From positions 1 to 64,000 of the forward strand of contig JAOCPU010000042.1 in NCBI GenBank assembly GCA_035772785.1: 64,000 nt of DNA, in the 5' to 3' direction. The first letter of the stretch is position 1, and every line of letters starts with the position of its first letter. The position numbers and the translations under genes were made by a program. Below the pieces are notes generated by a model. That model was not told the origin of the DNA. It made no database searches and worked only from the letters and a program-made list of their open reading frames with translations. This DNA is from Phlebiopsis flavidoalba (Eukaryota > Basidiomycota > Agaricomycetes > Polyporales > Phanerochaetaceae). Positions 61,154-64,000 of this stretch are shown piece by piece.

Positions 61154-62474
61154 ATGGACGATAATGAGGAGCTACGGAACATATCCCTACAGCTCTCAGG
61201 ATACGAAATTGCCTGGCGCGACCGACAGCAATTTTTGGAAGCTAGAGGATACATGCTACGCCCACGACTCCGCCCCGACTGGAATCCAGTATGGCGGCAG
61301 GCGGGAATAGATCCGACAAACTATGAGGACTCGTTTAGCTTACCTGTGAGTAGATGAATACATTAGACTACCAGTAGCTGACCCCGACTACGGTTCCAGT
61401 TTAGACCAAATCTTGTGGACGCTACTCGAAAGTCGGATAATTTGTTGGTCTACATCAAACGCGTCGAAACAGGGGGAGAAGAGATAAGGATTGCATCCCT
61501 ATTTTCTCAACAACATTTGGCCGGTAACCCCCAAAACCACTGTGTTTCCGATCCTTGACGCGTTTCAAGACAATTTGGATGCCTCGATTTCTTACATTGT
61601 CATGCCGTTCCTCCGTCTCACAGACGATCCTCCTTTCTCTCATGTGAAACGATGTCGTGGAATTTGTGTGGATCAAATTCTTGAGGTAAGCAGCAACATT
61701 TGTTTCTCCAAAGCTGCAATAACGTCGATTCAGGGCTTAGCATTCATGCATGATCAAGGTGTTGCGCACAGGTAAATCGGACCATTACTCTTGACTTCCG
61801 AGCTTAACAAAGTAAGCAGAGATTTATCTCCCAAGAATCTCATGATGGATGCAAAAGCCATGTACCCGCGTGGCTTTCACCCTGTTCTGGAGGTAGGAGT
61901 GCCTCCCGGATCTCAGCGGGGACGCACCTTTCTTACCACGTCTTGGAATCTGGCCACCTGTCAAATACTACATCGTTGATTTTGGCCTAGCTGTTCGTAT
62001 ACCACCCGAGGTGCAACCAAAGCGAGCTCTGGGTGCGTACGGCATCGATCGTGAGGTACCCGAATTGTCGACGTGGTTCCATACGATCCATTCAAGGTTG
62101 ACATCTTCATAATTGGAAACGTCTTCAGGAAACACATCTGCGCAGTGAGCTCTATACTGGCACCCTCTGGGGCGACCGCTGACAGTTATGAATAGAATTT
62201 CTCTAACGTTGGCTTCATCAAGCCCCTTGCCAAGTCGATGACCGATCGTGACCCATCACGCCGACCAGCGGCAGGGGATGCTTTAAAGCAATGGCGGCAA
62301 ATTCGGGGTGGTATATGTTTTCTCGTCGTCGTGGTGCCCTCCTTGCGAGAGATGACGAGAAAACATGTTACTTTCAATGCTTTCGTTGCTTTCATGAAGT
62401 TAGGTGTCTTGCTCTCTCGTCGAATCTTGATGTGGGCAGCGCGCTGGCTCGTCGCTTTGCAACATCTTTACTGA
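61154..62474 (+). CDS. K6: Agaricomycete kinase-like protein with complete catalytic residues
   Basis: The start, MDDNEELRNISLQLSGYEIA, leads to WRDRQQFLEARGYMLRPRLR and PDWNPVW, ending SLP before GTGAGT (61347). Then LVDATRKSDNLLVYIKRV (beta-3 Lys), NPQNHCV, PILDAF (an extra T between), SISYIVMPFLRLTDDPPFSH and GLAFMHDQGVAHR|DLSPKNLMMDA (HRDxxxxN, codon split by an intron ending at 61819). KYYIVDFGLAVRIPPEV follows (DFG 61978-61986), then DREVPELS, VPYDPFKVDIFIIGNVF and DPSRRPAAGDALKQW. The hydrophobic tail RRILMWAARWLVALQHLY ends at 62474. No glycine-rich loop is visible, as in the whole family. All other catalytic residues are present, so this is the best candidate for an active member. 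Confidence 0.9.
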
Positions 62475-63428
62475 TGACTAATGTACTCGCATATCTGCTT
62501 CGCCGCACGTTGTATCGTTGTCGGGCATTCGGAGCTCGTCTATCTGTTTTTATTACTACGCACCACTGGTCCTTCAATCCCGCGGCTGTTGTTCCCCTTC
62601 ACGGTATGTCAGGGCTTCATATACTTTAGCGTGGTCTAGATTGGCTGTGTCCGCATTACTACGAAGCTATATCCTTCACAGCAACGAAGCGGCGTGCTCG
62701 CCAGAGCTCCGGTCTTAGCGACAAAGGTTTGTGTTCGAGTTTTTGTGTTGAGGACGCGAAGAAAATTGCTGGCGCAGTGTGGTATCGAACAGCATCACCT
62801 GGACTTAATGAGACAGGAATGTGGATGAAGCATAGGGCACACAGCCCAAACGTGCCACGGGCATGTGAGTCGCTAATGACAGAATACTTAATCAAAACAG
62901 GACCAAAATATATTCATGCAGTTGAGCCACAACGACAATGGTCGGATACGTGCTTCGACCTTTTGATAATAGACATGGCATGCGTGGCATGGAAGCTCAC
63001 TCTGTCAGATCGGAAGCGACATGGGTTTGATACACTCTACCGTGGCCTGTGTCCGCAGTATTCGAGTGATGCACACTCTGGGCTCTATATATGCTTAGAG
63101 GCATGGGACTCGAGCACGTTCGCACGTCGTTGTCCACTGGTGTAAGCTTCTACGCCAGATGGAGGTGTCGTAACGACTCACGGGGCCCCAAAGCTGCAGA
63201 CGGCAGCATAAATCATAATTGGCGCGGGAGACTTGTAAAATCAGAAAGTTCAGTGGAAGAAAGGCCTGCACAGATGCAGTACGAAGCATGCATGTTCAAC
63301 GAGCCCGGAGCTGAAAACGTTTCGAGCGTAGCCACAAAGGTTGGAAGCCCGAGTTCTGACGTTGAGGTAATGTTACAGCATCGTTGAGCATCTGAGTGAA
63401 CCCGAGCGCCTCAGTGAGCGGGAAGTTG
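62475..63428. other. No recognised gene between K6 and X2
   Basis: Open frames at 62729-63145 and 63091-63387 (+) may be exons of the gene that ends with X2, but no domain is recognisable and I cannot fix splice sites. Confidence 0.3.
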
Positions 63429-63646
63429 TCCATGCTCTCGATGCTCGCCGATTGCTCGCACCGATTTATGAGTGGTATAAGTCAGCGAAAGTGACGGAGT
63501 GTAGGATGGTCGACAGAAAAAAAACCGACGCTGAATTTCTCCTTCAAAAGCCTCGCGTTACTGTTCCAGAAACTCCGTTGCAAAAAACTAGCAGTAAGTG
63601 GTTGAAGAGGTTGAGCGGTGTCCTGGGTCATGGCGTGCTGACATAA
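63429..63646 (+). other. X2: repeated C-terminal exon-like segment
   Basis: The segment is open from before 63429 (VVHALDARRLLAPIYEWYKS, then VDRKKTDAEFLLQKPRVTVP) to a stop at 63646. X1 (38170-38360) is a broken copy. The family is not recognised. X2 ends about 58 bp before K7 starts. Confidence 0.45.
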
Positions 63647-63703
63647 GCGCTCTCTCGTGCAACGCGGCAGCCAGAATTCTGACACTCCGACCATCCCTTG
63701 TCC

Positions 63704-64000
63704 ATGAACAACTGGTCTTCCGAGCTCGAGAGGCTGAGAGAGATAGTCTCTCGTGACGGAGCGACCCTCCAAGATCATGAGATACGCTGGCGAGACCGCC
63801 AAGTGTTTCTCGAATCCAGAGGGTACATGCTTCGTTCACGTCTTCACCCAGAGTAGGTCCCGTCATGGACCCCTAGTACGAAACTTCCCCAATTATGCGA
63901 GGATTTTCAACCCTTAACCCCACTTCCCGGCTGACCATAGGCTATATCGCCTCGGGCTTTATCCCGGTCAGCTTAAGCTCTCTTCGCCTGCTACTACTGC
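63704..64000 (+). CDS. K7: Agaricomycete kinase-like protein, 5' part, cut by window end
   Basis: The start, MNNWSSELERLREIVSRDG, is followed by ATLQDHEIRWRDRQVFLESR and GYMLRSRLHPE, all in one frame to 63856. Its first exon is very close to K2 (39265), and the DNA similarity continues to about 63960. The catalytic part lies outside the window. Confidence 0.85.

Noticed and set aside
1..64000. CRISPR arrays, bacterial operons, phage or plasmid features
   Set aside because: Introns, eukaryotic tRNA structure and eukaryotic gene families show nuclear fungal DNA. The only tandem repeats are the 40-bp, 24-bp and 164-bp arrays listed, with no spacer structure.

Overview
The window reads as nuclear DNA of a mushroom-forming basidiomycete (Agaricomycetes). 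The evidence is short introns of about 50-60 bp with GT...AG ends, an intron-containing eukaryotic tRNA, fungal housekeeping genes (ATP17, PRE7, ROT1, PIG-T/GPI16), adenylate-forming reductases of the A-T-R type, and a kinase-like family that is expanded in Agaricomycetes. Almost no gene is readable in one frame. In most of the conserved genes the breaks are 1-2 base changes, many inside homopolymer runs, while splice sites and catalytic motifs stay intact. I read these as probable assembly indels unless a larger lesion is visible. Gene ends given here come from reading through those breaks.

Left part (1-28 kb): the 3' end of one A-T-R reductase (1-2225, +), ROT1 (4996-6050, +), the proteasome subunit PRE7 (8317-9397, -), a cluster of tRNA B-box-like motifs (14.4-14.95 kb), tRNA-Asn with an intron (16485-16581, -) set head-to-head with ATP17 (16714-17205, +), a kinase-like fragment (23.03 kb, +) and a full-length PIG-T gene (24963-27142, -). 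Long stretches between them hold nothing I recognise.

Middle (28-36 kb): a complete second A-T-R reductase (28013-32094, +) converges on a TKL-type protein kinase (32405-35216, -).

Right part (38-64 kb): a tandem array of paralogous blocks with a period near 13.3 kb. The order is kinase-like K (+), unknown U (+), unknown V (+), TKL kinase (-), small helical gene W (-), K (+). Block 1 spans 39.3-49.8 kb and block 2 spans 52.9-62.5 kb; a third K gene starts at 63.7 kb and leaves the window. A rearranged PIG-T pseudogene (51.4-52.7 kb) sits at the block 1/2 boundary. A 399-bp hAT-type MITE with an 8-bp target duplication has inserted into the coding exon of W1.

The housekeeping genes serve the ER (ROT1, PIG-T), the proteasome and mitochondrial ATP synthase, and share no pathway. 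The array combines two kinase families in a repeated, opposed arrangement. Some K members keep DFG and others carry DFD or DFR, so active kinases and pseudokinases may coexist. Its function is unknown; a role in signalling or self/non-self recognition is speculation.
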